Shown here one piece after another: positions 1-7,161 of a stretch of DNA of 35,389 bases. The stretch lies in the NCBI GenBank assembly GCA_029266525.1, contig JAQSWQ010000035.1:1-35389 (forward strand), in the 5' to 3' direction. A program made the position numbers and the translations under genes. Within the stretch, counting starts at the first letter, position 1, and every line of letters begins with the position of its first letter. The notes under the pieces are model-generated. The model saw nothing but the letters and a program-made list of their open reading frames with translations. It was not told where the DNA came from and searched no databases. The stretch comes from Microvirga sp. (lineage in GTDB: Bacteria > Pseudomonadota > Alphaproteobacteria > Rhizobiales > Beijerinckiaceae).

Positions 1-1
1 G

Positions 2-151
2 GTGCCGATCGCACGCGACGCGCTCGTGGCATCGGCGGGGCTCGACGTGCAGATCGCGCCGCTGGTAACAATCGGCGTGAACTATACGGGCCAAGTCGGT
101 GATCGCGCCCAGGATCATGCCGTGAAGGGTGTTTTCAGTTATCGCTGGTGA
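2..151 (+). CDS. Autotransporter beta-barrel domain, C-terminal end (partial)
   Basis: Only the last 49 residues lie in the window; the gene enters from the left edge. The reading frame shows alternating hydrophobic residues typical of outer-membrane beta strands. It contains NYTGQVGDRAQDHAVKG and ends in FSYRW, an aromatic C-terminal residue as expected for a barrel inserted by the BAM complex. The pattern 'NYxGQxGDRxxDHxxxG' followed by a last strand is typical of autotransporter (type V secretion) translocator domains, which anchor a passenger domain at the cell surface. The passenger is outside the window, so substrate and role cannot be read. No clear terminator hairpin follows the stop. 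Confidence 0.75.
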   Translation: MPIARDALVASAGLDVQIAPLVTIGVNYTGQVGDRAQDHAVKGVFSYRW

Positions 152-290
152 GAGCTGCCGATGGATGCCGTCGTAGCGACCGCGACAAGAAGCCCCAGGC
201 CACCATCTTAAATTCGCGTGTGATCAGTCTGACAACCTCGGCGTTGCACCGGGCGCTCACAGTCCACATGCCCTATCGGTGGCTTAGCGC

Positions 291-1085
291 ATGATCACTC
301 GCTTCAACCCGCCTTTCCGTAGCCACGTCCCGCCGCAGTGGCGTGGCGCTTGTGCGGCGGTTGCCGGTGGCGGTCCGAACCGCGCCACCGCGATTGTCGT
401 GGCTCGGGTGGTGTTCACGATCGGGCTGAGCCGGGCCTTCACTGCTCTGCGCCTGATCGACCTTGTCACGGCCATGCACAGCCACATGAACGAGCTGGCC
501 ACACTGGAATTCGGTTTGCAGCAGCTGGCGCGCCTTGAGGGGGAACTTGCGCCCGATGGCGCCTTGCCTGGGCCTCTCGTGCTCGCGCTCTCCTCCCGCA
601 CGCGCATTGGCACCGTCGAGCGTGCGAATGCCATCGCTGCGGCGACGCTGCCCGCCGAGGCGCAGCGCCGGCTGACGGTGATGCCAGTCGAGATCACGAC
701 CGGGTATCGCCGTCCTGACGGCCAATGGCCGCCACGCTGCCCGGTCTCCTGGCTGGTTCACGAGTTCAACGCCCGTGTCGCTTCTCATGTCGACGCTCCG
801 GATCCGCATGACCGCCGCCTTGGGCCCGACCAGTTCGTGGTCTCGCTGCGCCACTACCGGCCGGCCGAGAATGAGCTGTCGCGCGAGCGCCTGAAGTCGG
901 CGCTGTCGACGGCCGAGGGCCTACTGCTGCAGCCCCGCGGCGACGGCGAACTGATCGAGCTTTCCGACGACGAGGCGGTGGCGGCCGCGGTCATGCTGCC
1001 GATGGTCGCTGCTGACCGCCTAGCGCCTTCGGCCTCAAGCCACACGGGTGGTGCGATCAAGCGCAATATTCGGGGGATCGTCTGA
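291..1085 (+). CDS. Hypothetical protein, doubtful
   Basis: This is a 264-codon open frame from ATG to TGA that I do not recognise. The C-terminal half (residues about 185-250) reads like protein: regular charged helices, e.g. RPAENELSRERLKSAL, and an acidic ELSDDEAVAAA stretch. The first 60 residues look less convincing, and an internal ATG at 474 (MHSHMNELATLEFG) is a possible alternative start. No signal peptide, membrane segment or catalytic motif was seen, and no good Shine-Dalgarno precedes the first ATG. An opposing minus-strand frame (273-854) overlaps it and looks like an Arg/Pro-rich shadow. It could be a remnant gene. Confidence 0.4.
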   Translation: MITRFNPPFRSHVPPQWRGACAAVAGGGPNRATAIVVARVVFTIGLSRAFTALRLIDLVTAMHSHMNELATLEFGLQQLARLEGELAPDGALPGPLVLALSSRTRIGTVERANAIAAATLPAEAQRRLTVMPVEITTGYRRPDGQWPPRCPVSWLVHEFNARVASHVDAPDPHDRRLGPDQFVVSLRHYRPAENELSRERLKSALSTAEGLLLQPRGDGELIELSDDEAVAAAVMLPMVAADRLAPSASSHTGGAIKRNIRGIV

Positions 1086-1326
1086 AGCGATCTTTTCGGG
1101 ACGGACACGGACTGCTCTGAGCTGAATAGGCCTAGCTAGTCGCCCTCCCTCAATCGCTTCACTCGCTCAGGAGCAGGTCCGCTCGCGCAGGAGGTGCGGC
1201 GCGGGGTGACCTCGGCCTGGGCGCCTGCACAGCCGCCCGCAATGCCGGTCATCGGGTCTCAGCAGCGGGCAGCCAAACATCTTAGCGCACAAGCCCGTGC
1301 GAGTGAACGTCCGGTCCTGGGTGGCG

Positions 1327-1851
1327 CTACGGCCTGAGTCGTGCGATCTCTTCGGGGGAAGAAAGATTGATGCTACGTAGTGCATCAAGGCTGACTTGGT
1401 AACCGAACTGCTTGGCCACTGCTATCTTGTTCTTAGCTGCAGCCCTACCCGCGTCGAGGCCATGACAAATTGCAAAGTATAGCGCATAGTAGTTGATCGT
1501 GTCACGCGGTTCCCGTGCCGTTCCAAGCGGCGCGAGGAAGAACGCTACATGCCTCCCGAAGGCGGCTTCCGCGATCGCCGGTCGCGTATTGGAACAGAAC
1601 ACATGTCTGTCCTCAACGCCACGCGCGACGCGCCCTCTGAAGCTGGAATGGTAGACCTCTATGCGCGCCCGCGCGAGAGCGCCATCGTGAACGCGGTTGA
1701 TGATTTCGATGCTTGCGAGGGTGAAATCGTCACATCCATCGGGCCGGCAAACGCCGCGCACTACATTTCCGGGATCATACGTCTGTGCTTGGGCAGAGAG
1801 GATGACGAGGCTTAATGCCCCCGCAATAGCGATAATCCTGACCGACACCAC
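1327..1851 (-). CDS. Small secreted hypothetical protein with four cysteines
   Basis: A 174-aa protein starting with GTG. The N-terminus is a classical Sec signal peptide: Arg-5, a hydrophobic core IIAIAGALSLVILSA, and a probable AQA|Q cleavage site near residue 22. The mature part has four cysteines (C35, C40, C86, C129), which could form two disulfides in the periplasm, and no recognised domain. Its start overlaps the stop of the upstream sensor kinase by one base (TAGTG), so translation is probably coupled. It may be a periplasmic partner of that kinase, but that is inference from position only. Base composition is lower in GC than the flanking genes. Confidence 0.65.
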   Translation of the reverse strand: MVSVRIIAIAGALSLVILSAQAQTYDPGNVVRGVCRPDGCDDFTLASIEIINRVHDGALARARIEVYHSSFRGRVARGVEDRHVFCSNTRPAIAEAAFGRHVAFFLAPLGTAREPRDTINYYALYFAICHGLDAGRAAAKNKIAVAKQFGYQVSLDALRSINLSSPEEIARLRP

Positions 1852-3512
1852 TACGCCGCCGCCCGGGTCACTTCATCACGCTCCAGCGGGATTACGATCG
1901 AACACTGGACACCAGTTGGGGGGTAAAAGTGCTGAACCGTTCCCTGGAGTTCGCGCTCCACTGTATGTCGAATGAGGAGCGATCCAAAGCCTTGCAATCT
2001 CGGGGGCTGCACCACCGGCCCATGGCTCTCGACCCATTCGAGGCGCAGCTCGTTCTTCTGACCAAACCACTCGATTGTTACCTGTCCCAGGCCTGTCGAG
2101 AACGCGCCGTGCTTCGCGGCGTTAGTCCCGAGCTCATGGAAGATCATCGATAGACCCAGGGCCGCACGGGTCGGCACGAAGAGTTCAGGGCCACTGTAGT
2201 GAAAGTGACCTTTGTAGGGAGCCAATTCCGCTTCCACAATGTCGATCAGCTTTGCGCCCTGCCATTCCGAAGCCGTTAAAAGGTTATGGGTCATCGAGAG
2301 AGAAAGCAGGCGGCCTTCAAAGCGTTCATAGCGTCCGCTTCCATCACCTTTGAAGGTCCGACGAGCAAGGGATTGCACAGTCGCGAGCGTGTTTTTGACC
2401 CGATGATTGAGCTCTTGCAGGAGCATCCGCTGGTGCTCGTCGCGCTGCTGGAGGATCTGGGTCGTTTCTCGCATGACGCTAGCGACCTCGTTCGCTTCCA
2501 AGAGAGCGGTTGAAGGCAGTGTGGGCACGCGACCTTGCCGCAGCGCGATGGCTTCATGTTTCAACACGTTGATTGCCTTGATCAGGCGCTGGCCAAAATA
2601 CGCGCCCAGAGTAGCCGAGGTGGCGAGCAGAATGATTGTCACAGCTCCGATGAGGAACAACGCTTGGCGGCGAGGCGCATTATAGACCTCCGATGGTGCG
2701 GCCGAGCCCACAAGCCAGCCCGTGCTGATCATGCGGTAGTAGGCACCCTCAACCGCTCTGCCTTCAAGGGTTTTGAGATCACTCCAGATACCACCCTGAC
2801 CACGAGGGACGTCTTTCGTGATTGCCCAGCCCTGCGGAGCCATCGGCTTACCGACCCATTCCGTGTGGTTGAGCGACCGAGCAAGGATCCGACCTTCTCG
2901 ATCATTGATTGTAAGAACCCAGCGATTCGGTGATTGCTGCTGTCCCAACACTGACTCGAAATACTCAGCCGGGAGGATAAGTTGGACGGCATAGGGAACA
3001 TCGTTGCTTTCATTGACGACGGGGGTTGCTAGCGTAACGACCCAACGATCGGTCGTGGGCCCGCGCAGCACGTCTGAAACGATGCTCTTCCTTTCTGCGA
3101 AAACCGCGTTGTCGATCTCTGCGTTGTTATAACGAGGAAGTTCAGCGCCGTAGGCGACGCGTGAATTAAGCAACACCTGCCCATCCGGTCGACGAACCAC
3201 AATCCAGCCATCACCACCGGCCAACGTGGCGCTTTTCAAGTGCTCGTAAAATTGCTTGAGGTCGCCTGAAATCAGCTGAGGAAACGTCGCTAGGATGTCC
3301 AGCGTCGCGCGAAAACCAGCCAAGTCGCCGTCGATCGCTGCGGCTACATCCTGCACGAGCCGCTGAGCCTGCTCCTCGAATTTGCGTTGTTCCTGCTCGA
3401 CATATCGCCACCCGACAAGCGCAACAATCACCAGGATTGGAGTTGCGAGGCCTAGGGCAAACGCGGAAAGGTGCCAATAAATTGATTGGCCGGTTCGTGG
3501 CGAATGGGCCAA
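1851..3512 (-). CDS. Membrane sensor histidine kinase, HWE/HisKA_2 type
   Basis: A 553-aa inner-membrane kinase. Transmembrane helix 1 is about residues 15-36 and helix 2 about 284-305. They flank a periplasmic region of roughly 245 residues, the size of a double Cache ligand-binding domain. A HAMP-like linker follows. The phospho-acceptor motif is ELNHRVKNTLATVQSL with H370. The ATPase part has FHELGTNAAKHGA (H459, E460, N464), WVE at 493-495 (the W-x-E that names the HWE family) and a GFGSLLI G-box. HWE kinases are typical of alphaproteobacteria and often act in light, chemical or general-stress signalling. The start is TTG; an in-frame TGA lies four codons upstream, so no longer N-terminus is possible. 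No response regulator is adjacent, so this looks like an orphan kinase. Confidence 0.9.
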   Translation of the reverse strand: MAHSPRTGQSIYWHLSAFALGLATPILVIVALVGWRYVEQEQRKFEEQAQRLVQDVAAAIDGDLAGFRATLDILATFPQLISGDLKQFYEHLKSATLAGGDGWIVVRRPDGQVLLNSRVAYGAELPRYNNAEIDNAVFAERKSIVSDVLRGPTTDRWVVTLATPVVNESNDVPYAVQLILPAEYFESVLGQQQSPNRWVLTINDREGRILARSLNHTEWVGKPMAPQGWAITKDVPRGQGGIWSDLKTLEGRAVEGAYYRMISTGWLVGSAAPSEVYNAPRRQALFLIGAVTIILLATSATLGAYFGQRLIKAINVLKHEAIALRQGRVPTLPSTALLEANEVASVMRETTQILQQRDEHQRMLLQELNHRVKNTLATVQSLARRTFKGDGSGRYERFEGRLLSLSMTHNLLTASEWQGAKLIDIVEAELAPYKGHFHYSGPELFVPTRAALGLSMIFHELGTNAAKHGAFSTGLGQVTIEWFGQKNELRLEWVESHGPVVQPPRLQGFGSLLIRHTVERELQGTVQHFYPPTGVQCSIVIPLERDEVTRAAA

Positions 3513-3614
3513 AGCCGAGTCTCAGCTCAAATCCGATTGTCCAAGATGCACCATACTGCGCATAGCACGGAAGTCACCTTTCGCAGGAACTCACTGCTGG
3601 CGTCTTCAGTCCGA

Positions 3615-4163
3615 TCAAGAGCCAGATCTCGACACTGACGGCGTCCATAGATCAGCTGCAAGGACGGCGAGCGCCGCCGCGATGACCAGATCGTCGTGGC
3701 CGCGAGCCGCCTCCAAGCGGTGCCGGCCTCGCCCGCCCGGCTTGAACACGAAGCGTTCAAGCTCGCCCCGCAAGAGATCGCGCCCGGGCGCATGCTCCGC
3801 GACAGTCAGGGCGCCGCTCCGCATGGCCGTTCCGAGCCGCTGGATCAGCCACGACTTGCCAACGACCAGGCGGTCTCCCTGAGCAGAACGGGCGAGTGGG
3901 CGACCGCCGGCGATCAGGCAGACACCGACATGCGGCGGGGTCTTCGGCAGCAGTTCCGCGGCGGCGTCGCCGAGGCCGCTCTGATCAAAGACCAGGAGGT
4001 CGAGGCCGGCGAGGTGCGGGGCGATCAGGGTGAACTGCTGGCGCAGCGCAGCCTGCGGCAGGCGCAGCGCCGCCGTAACCGTGAGCCGGTCAGGCTCGGT
4101 GTCGAGCAGCACGAGCGCGCTGTGGTCGCGTCGACGAGCGAGATCTAGGCCGGCAACTAGCAT
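3615..4163 (-). CDS. Terminase-like RNase H-fold nuclease domain protein
   Basis: A 182-aa protein resembling the C-terminal nuclease domain of phage large terminase subunits. It opens with AGLDLARRRDHSALVLLD (D7, D13), continues with LLVFDQSGLGD (D60), and ends the fold with GHDDLVIAAALAVLA (D157/D158). That spacing of three acidic clusters matches the RNase H-like metal site. The N-terminal ATPase domain of a real terminase is absent and no portal, capsid or integrase genes are nearby. It is therefore an orphan domain or a prophage remnant rather than a packaging system. It could also be a stand-alone RNase H-fold protein with another role. Confidence 0.6.
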   Translation of the reverse strand: MLVAGLDLARRRDHSALVLLDTEPDRLTVTAALRLPQAALRQQFTLIAPHLAGLDLLVFDQSGLGDAAAELLPKTPPHVGVCLIAGGRPLARSAQGDRLVVGKSWLIQRLGTAMRSGALTVAEHAPGRDLLRGELERFVFKPGGRGRHRLEAARGHDDLVIAAALAVLAADLWTPSVSRSGS

Positions 4164-4450
4164 GATCCGCGAGAGTTCAGCTGCCGGTAATATAGCGCGT
4201 CTCGCTGAGTACCGGCGGAGCAGGACGGAAAAGCTGCCGGAGCAACGCTAGGGCAGGTGCTAGGACATGACCACCATGGCCGAAGAAAGATTGTTTGGTA
4301 TGAATACGTTAGTTAGTGTCAGGTTCGGAGCGGCTATCCGGGACCCACCGCGGCTGCGGAGAGCGATGGATCCCGGCTCTCCGCTGCGCTCCGGCCGGGA
4401 TGACCCGCGCGTTTCGAGAGTTGCTCCGCACGGCGGAGCGCGTCCCGCGC
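4164..4450. other. Non-coding gap with an AT-richer stretch
   Basis: No convincing gene is seen between the terminase-like gene and the 3' end of the aldo/keto reductase gene. Upstream of the terminase-like gene, on the minus strand, a TATATT sequence near 4190 could be a -10 element, but no good -35 is seen. Positions about 4277-4325 are clearly richer in A/T than the surroundings. Positions 4370-4401 hold a hairpin listed separately. Confidence 0.4.
4370..4401. repeat. Hairpin resembling a dispersed palindromic repeat or terminator
   Basis: ATCCCGGC (4370-4377) and GCCGGGAT (4394-4401) form a perfect 8-bp stem around a 16-nt loop. The wording 'atggatcccggctct...ggccgggatgac' resembles the short dispersed extragenic palindromes common in GC-rich alphaproteobacteria. 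It lies about 50 bp beyond the stop of the minus-strand aldo/keto reductase gene, so it may also work as a transcript end. No T-run follows on that strand. Confidence 0.5.
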
Positions 4451-5278
4451 CTAATCCCAGTGCGGCGACCAGGCGGGCGTGACCATGCGCCCGCCCGGGC
4501 GGGCGAGGCCGCAGATCGCCGCCATCTCCTCGTCCGTAAGCCCGAAGTCGAACACCGAAAAATTCTCGCGCTGGCGCTGCGGGTCGCCGGATTTGGGGAT
4601 CGCCACCACGCCCGGCTGCTGCACCTGCCAGCGCAGCACGATCTGCGCCGGCGTGCGGCGATGCGCCTTGGCGATCGCCTGGATCGCCGGCTCGCTCAAG
4701 ACCTGCGCCTTGCCGATCGGGCAGTAGGATACGAAGGCGGCGCCGTGCTTGCGGCATTCGGCGCGCACCAGAGACTGGTCGAGATAGGGGTGGTACTCGC
4801 ATTGGTTCGCGACGATCGGCTCGTCGGCGAGCGACACCGCCTCGTCGAGCAGCCGCACGGTGAAATTGGCGACGCCGATATGGCGCGAAAGCCCGGCGCG
4901 CTTTGCCTCGCACAGGGCCCGGATGGTGCCGGCGAGCGGGATCGCGGCGTTCGGCCAGTGGATCAGGAGGAGGTCGACCTGCGAAAGCCCGAGCCGTTTC
5001 AGGCTCGCCTCGGCCGAGCGCCTGAGATCGGCCGGGGCGAGGTCCTCGGGCCACACCTTGGTGGTCACGAAGACCTCGTCGCGCGCAACGCCGCTCGCGC
5101 GCAGGCCTTCGCCGACCGCCTCCTCGTTGCCGTACATCGCGGCGGTGTCGATGTGGCGATAGCCTGCCTCGAGCGCGCTCTTCACCGCCGCGGCACCTTC
5201 CTCGCCGCGCAGCTGCCAGGTGCCGAGCCCGATCGCCGGGATCTCGGCGCCGTTAGCCTTGACGACCATCTCGTCCAT
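4451..5278 (-). CDS. Aldo/keto reductase (2,5-diketo-gluconate reductase-like)
   Basis: A 275-aa cytosolic NADPH-dependent oxidoreductase with a TIM-barrel fold. The catalytic tetrad is visible: D44 (GYRHIDTAAMYGNE), Y49, K74 (VTTKVW) and H107 (LIHWPN). The cofactor-binding end is present as IPKSGDPQRQREN. Length and motifs fit the small DkgA/DkgB-like branch that reduces 2,5-diketo-gluconate, methylglyoxal and other aldehydes; the actual substrate cannot be told. It starts 7 bp after the stop of the AspH-type hydroxylase gene and is probably cotranscribed with it. Confidence 0.92.
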   Translation of the reverse strand: MDEMVVKANGAEIPAIGLGTWQLRGEEGAAAVKSALEAGYRHIDTAAMYGNEEAVGEGLRASGVARDEVFVTTKVWPEDLAPADLRRSAEASLKRLGLSQVDLLLIHWPNAAIPLAGTIRALCEAKRAGLSRHIGVANFTVRLLDEAVSLADEPIVANQCEYHPYLDQSLVRAECRKHGAAFVSYCPIGKAQVLSEPAIQAIAKAHRRTPAQIVLRWQVQQPGVVAIPKSGDPQRQRENFSVFDFGLTDEEMAAICGLARPGGRMVTPAWSPHWD

Positions 5279-5285
5279 GCCGGCA

Positions 5286-6035
5286 TCACCCTTTCCGGAG
5301 CGCTTCCCCGTCGTCGTAGAAGCGCTTCTCCCATTCCTTGTGCGCGTCCATGCCCTCGCGGACGAAGGGCGTGAACACGGCCAGGTTCATGAGGAGCCAA
5401 TTCACGAGGTTTGCCGGAAAGCGCAAGGGCTTCGCGAAATCGACGAACAGCACCACGCGAGTGTGGGCGGTGCGGTTCCAGGCCTCGTGCTCGTAGGCGT
5501 CGTCGAAGACGAGCGCCTCGCCCTCGCGCCAATGGCAGATGCGGCCGTCGACCCGGATCGCCAGCTCGTGGGGGCCGTGCGGCGGCACGATCAGCGGCAG
5601 GTGCAGGCGCAGCACGCCGTTATAGGGGCCGCGATGAGCGGGCAGGTGCTTGCCGGCCTCGAAGATCGAGAACATCGCGGTCTTGAGCCCCGGGATCTTC
5701 TGCACGATGCGCCAGGTCTCCGGACAGCGCGCGATGTTGCGCTCGGACCGCACCCCGAAGCCGAGGAGGATGAAGGTCTTCCAATGGTTGTCCTGGGTGA
5801 TGGTCCTCACGTCGGCCGCGATCGCCTGGAAGGCCGGGAGCTCGGATTGGCGCTCGAGCACCTTGTCGAGCTCGGCGCGGATCAGCGGCCATTCCCGCTC
5901 GATCTCGGCGACCCAGGGAAAGATGACGTTGTCGTAGACCGGCGGGTTGCCGACCTTGGAGCATCTGAGGTTCAGCCGCTCGGCGAAAGCCACTACGCCC
6001 ATGAAGAACCGTGCCGCGCGCCCGGGCCGCGCCAT
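5286..6035 (-). CDS. Aspartyl/asparaginyl beta-hydroxylase family protein
   Basis: A 249-aa Fe(II)/2-oxoglutarate-dependent dioxygenase-like protein. The family core is clear: FEAGKHLPAHRGPYNGVLR with H134, the LPLIVPP strand, and GEALVFDDAYEHEAWN with H183, the two iron-ligand histidines of the AspH family. The downstream VVLFVDFAKPLR strand is also typical. Bacterial relatives include lipid A hydroxylase LpxO-like and peptide-modifying enzymes; the substrate here is unknown. The frame stays open far upstream to 6473, but that extension is Arg/Gly/Pro-rich and unlike protein. I chose the ATG at 6035; a second ATG at 6002 is possible. First gene of a pair with the aldo/keto reductase. Confidence 0.88.
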   Translation of the reverse strand: MARPGRAARFFMGVVAFAERLNLRCSKVGNPPVYDNVIFPWVAEIEREWPLIRAELDKVLERQSELPAFQAIAADVRTITQDNHWKTFILLGFGVRSERNIARCPETWRIVQKIPGLKTAMFSIFEAGKHLPAHRGPYNGVLRLHLPLIVPPHGPHELAIRVDGRICHWREGEALVFDDAYEHEAWNRTAHTRVVLFVDFAKPLRFPANLVNWLLMNLAVFTPFVREGMDAHKEWEKRFYDDGEALRKG

Positions 6036-6532
6036 CGCGGACTCCAGCCCCTCCGTCGCAAAACGCTGGGTCGGCTCCCCACCTTGCGCGCGCCGCGCGC
6101 CCACCGCCTGATCCACGCCCGAAATCCGTCCTCGCCAAAACGAACGCGCCGTATAGGCCCGTCTCTTCAAGGAGGAGAGGGCCGACCCCAGCGAACGCCC
6201 GAGCGAGGTGAGGGGTTGCCTCTCCGGTCGCGCGAGAGAGCCTGCGCTCGGGCTCGACCCGGGGCCGAGTCGCACCGGCAGGCGCGGACCGGACAAGGCC
6301 GCCAACGACGACGGCGAGATCGAGCAACTTCCGCGACCCCGATGCCAACGAACGCGGATGCTGCGCATGAGCGTCGGCCGGCGGCCGGAGCGCAGCGGCC
6401 CGGCTCCGCTCCCCGCCACCGGCCCCGCTCCGGCCTGCGGCCCGGCTCCGGCCCGGCGCCGAGCACGGCCCAAGTCCGGCGCGCGGCCTGGCCGGATAGG
6501 AATGTTTCACGTGAAACCTTCCTAGCCGCCCC
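6036..6532. other. Intergenic region of about 500 bp, GC-rich, carrying a parS-like site
   Basis: No convincing gene is seen. Open frames here are Arg/Pro/Gly-rich shadows. Positions about 6170-6260 look like a dispersed extragenic repeat: on the minus strand they encode NPSPRSGVRWGRP, a wording often produced by such repeats in alphaproteobacteria. Positions about 6375-6480 are a low-complexity run of CGGCCCGGCTCC-like units. The parS-like palindrome lies at the right end. The promoter for the hydroxylase operon must lie here but cannot be placed. Confidence 0.5.
6503..6518. other. parS: Candidate parS centromere site (ParB binding)
   Basis: The sequence TGTTTCACGTGAAACC matches the bacterial chromosomal parS consensus TGTTNCACGTGAAACA at every position but the last. 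Its core GTTTCACGTGAAAC (6504-6517) is a perfect 14-bp palindrome. It is in non-coding DNA, 15 bp past the stop of the glutathione S-transferase gene. parS sites are bound by ParB, which spreads from them, and they usually cluster near the replication origin. No parA or parB gene is in the window. A chance perfect 14-mer of this kind in 35 kb is very unlikely. Confidence 0.75.
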
Positions 6533-7153
6533 TCAGGTGATCGGCGTCACCAGCACCTTGGCGCCGGCGGGGCGGGCGAGGAGCTCCGCGTGCCAGCGCT
6601 CGATGTTCGGACGCTTTTCCCGCGCCACCGGCAGGTTGAGCCAGCGATGGGCGGCGGCCCCGACCGCGATGTCGCCGACCGTGAAGGCGTCGCCGGCGAC
6701 GAAGCGGCGGCCGGAAAGATGCGCGTCGAGGATCGCGGCCGAAGCTTCAGACTTCGCAACCGACTGAGCGATCGCCGCTTTGTCGCGGCTCTCGGGCGGG
6801 GTGCGGATGAGGCCGTGGAAGGCGGGGCCGGTCGCCGGCGTGAAGGTCGTGCATTGCCAGTCCATCCAGCGGTCGGCATCGGCCCGGATGCGCGGGTCCG
6901 AGGGCCAGAGCGACCCATCGGCGCGCTTGGCCGCGAGATAGCGCACGATGGCGTTCGATTCCCACAGGACGAAGCCGTCCTCCTCGAGCGTCGGCACGAG
7001 CCCGTTCGGGTTCATGCGCCGGTACTCCGGGGTGTCGACGATGCCGAACTGCCGTCCGGCATCGACGCGCTCGTAAGGGAGCCCCAGCTCCTCGAGGCAC
7101 CAATGAACCTTCTGGACGTTGATCGAGTTCGTCCGCCCCCACAGCTTCAGCAT
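6533..7153 (-). CDS. Glutathione S-transferase
   Basis: A 206-aa cytosolic protein. The N-terminal thioredoxin-like domain (about 1-80) has LKLWGRTNSINVQKVHWCLEE, with a serine in the usual glutathione-activating position, the NPNGLVPTLEED cis-proline loop and WESNAIVRYLA for glutathione contacts. The helical C-terminal domain has FTVGDIAVGAAAHRW, the family N-capping/hydrophobic staple motif. It conjugates or reduces electrophiles with glutathione; the substrate is unknown. It starts 8 bp after the stop of the amine oxidase gene, so the two are probably one transcript. A shared detoxification role with the oxidase is only a guess. Confidence 0.9.
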   Translation of the reverse strand: MLKLWGRTNSINVQKVHWCLEELGLPYERVDAGRQFGIVDTPEYRRMNPNGLVPTLEEDGFVLWESNAIVRYLAAKRADGSLWPSDPRIRADADRWMDWQCTTFTPATGPAFHGLIRTPPESRDKAAIAQSVAKSEASAAILDAHLSGRRFVAGDAFTVGDIAVGAAAHRWLNLPVAREKRPNIERWHAELLARPAGAKVLVTPIT

Positions 7154-7161
7154 CTTTCCCG

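Noticed and set aside
273-854. 193-codon open frame on the minus strand
   Set aside because: Arg/Gln/His-rich, no motif; weaker than the opposing plus-strand frame, which is itself uncertain.
3615-4163. Prophage
   Set aside because: Only one terminase-like domain is present; no integrase, portal, capsid, tail or lysis genes and no attachment repeats were seen nearby.
4316-5374. 352-codon open frame on the plus strand
   Set aside because: Antisense to the aldo/keto reductase with its full catalytic tetrad; composition is His/Arg-rich shadow.
6036-6473. N-terminal extension of the AspH-type hydroxylase to 6473
   Set aside because: The extra 146 residues are Arg/Gly/Pro-rich and partly encoded by a dispersed repeat; family members start near the chosen ATG at 6035.
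5220-6767. 515-codon open frame on the plus strand
   Set aside because: Antisense to the hydroxylase and crossing the non-coding gap. The NVSRETF segment it encodes is just the parS-like palindrome read in another frame.
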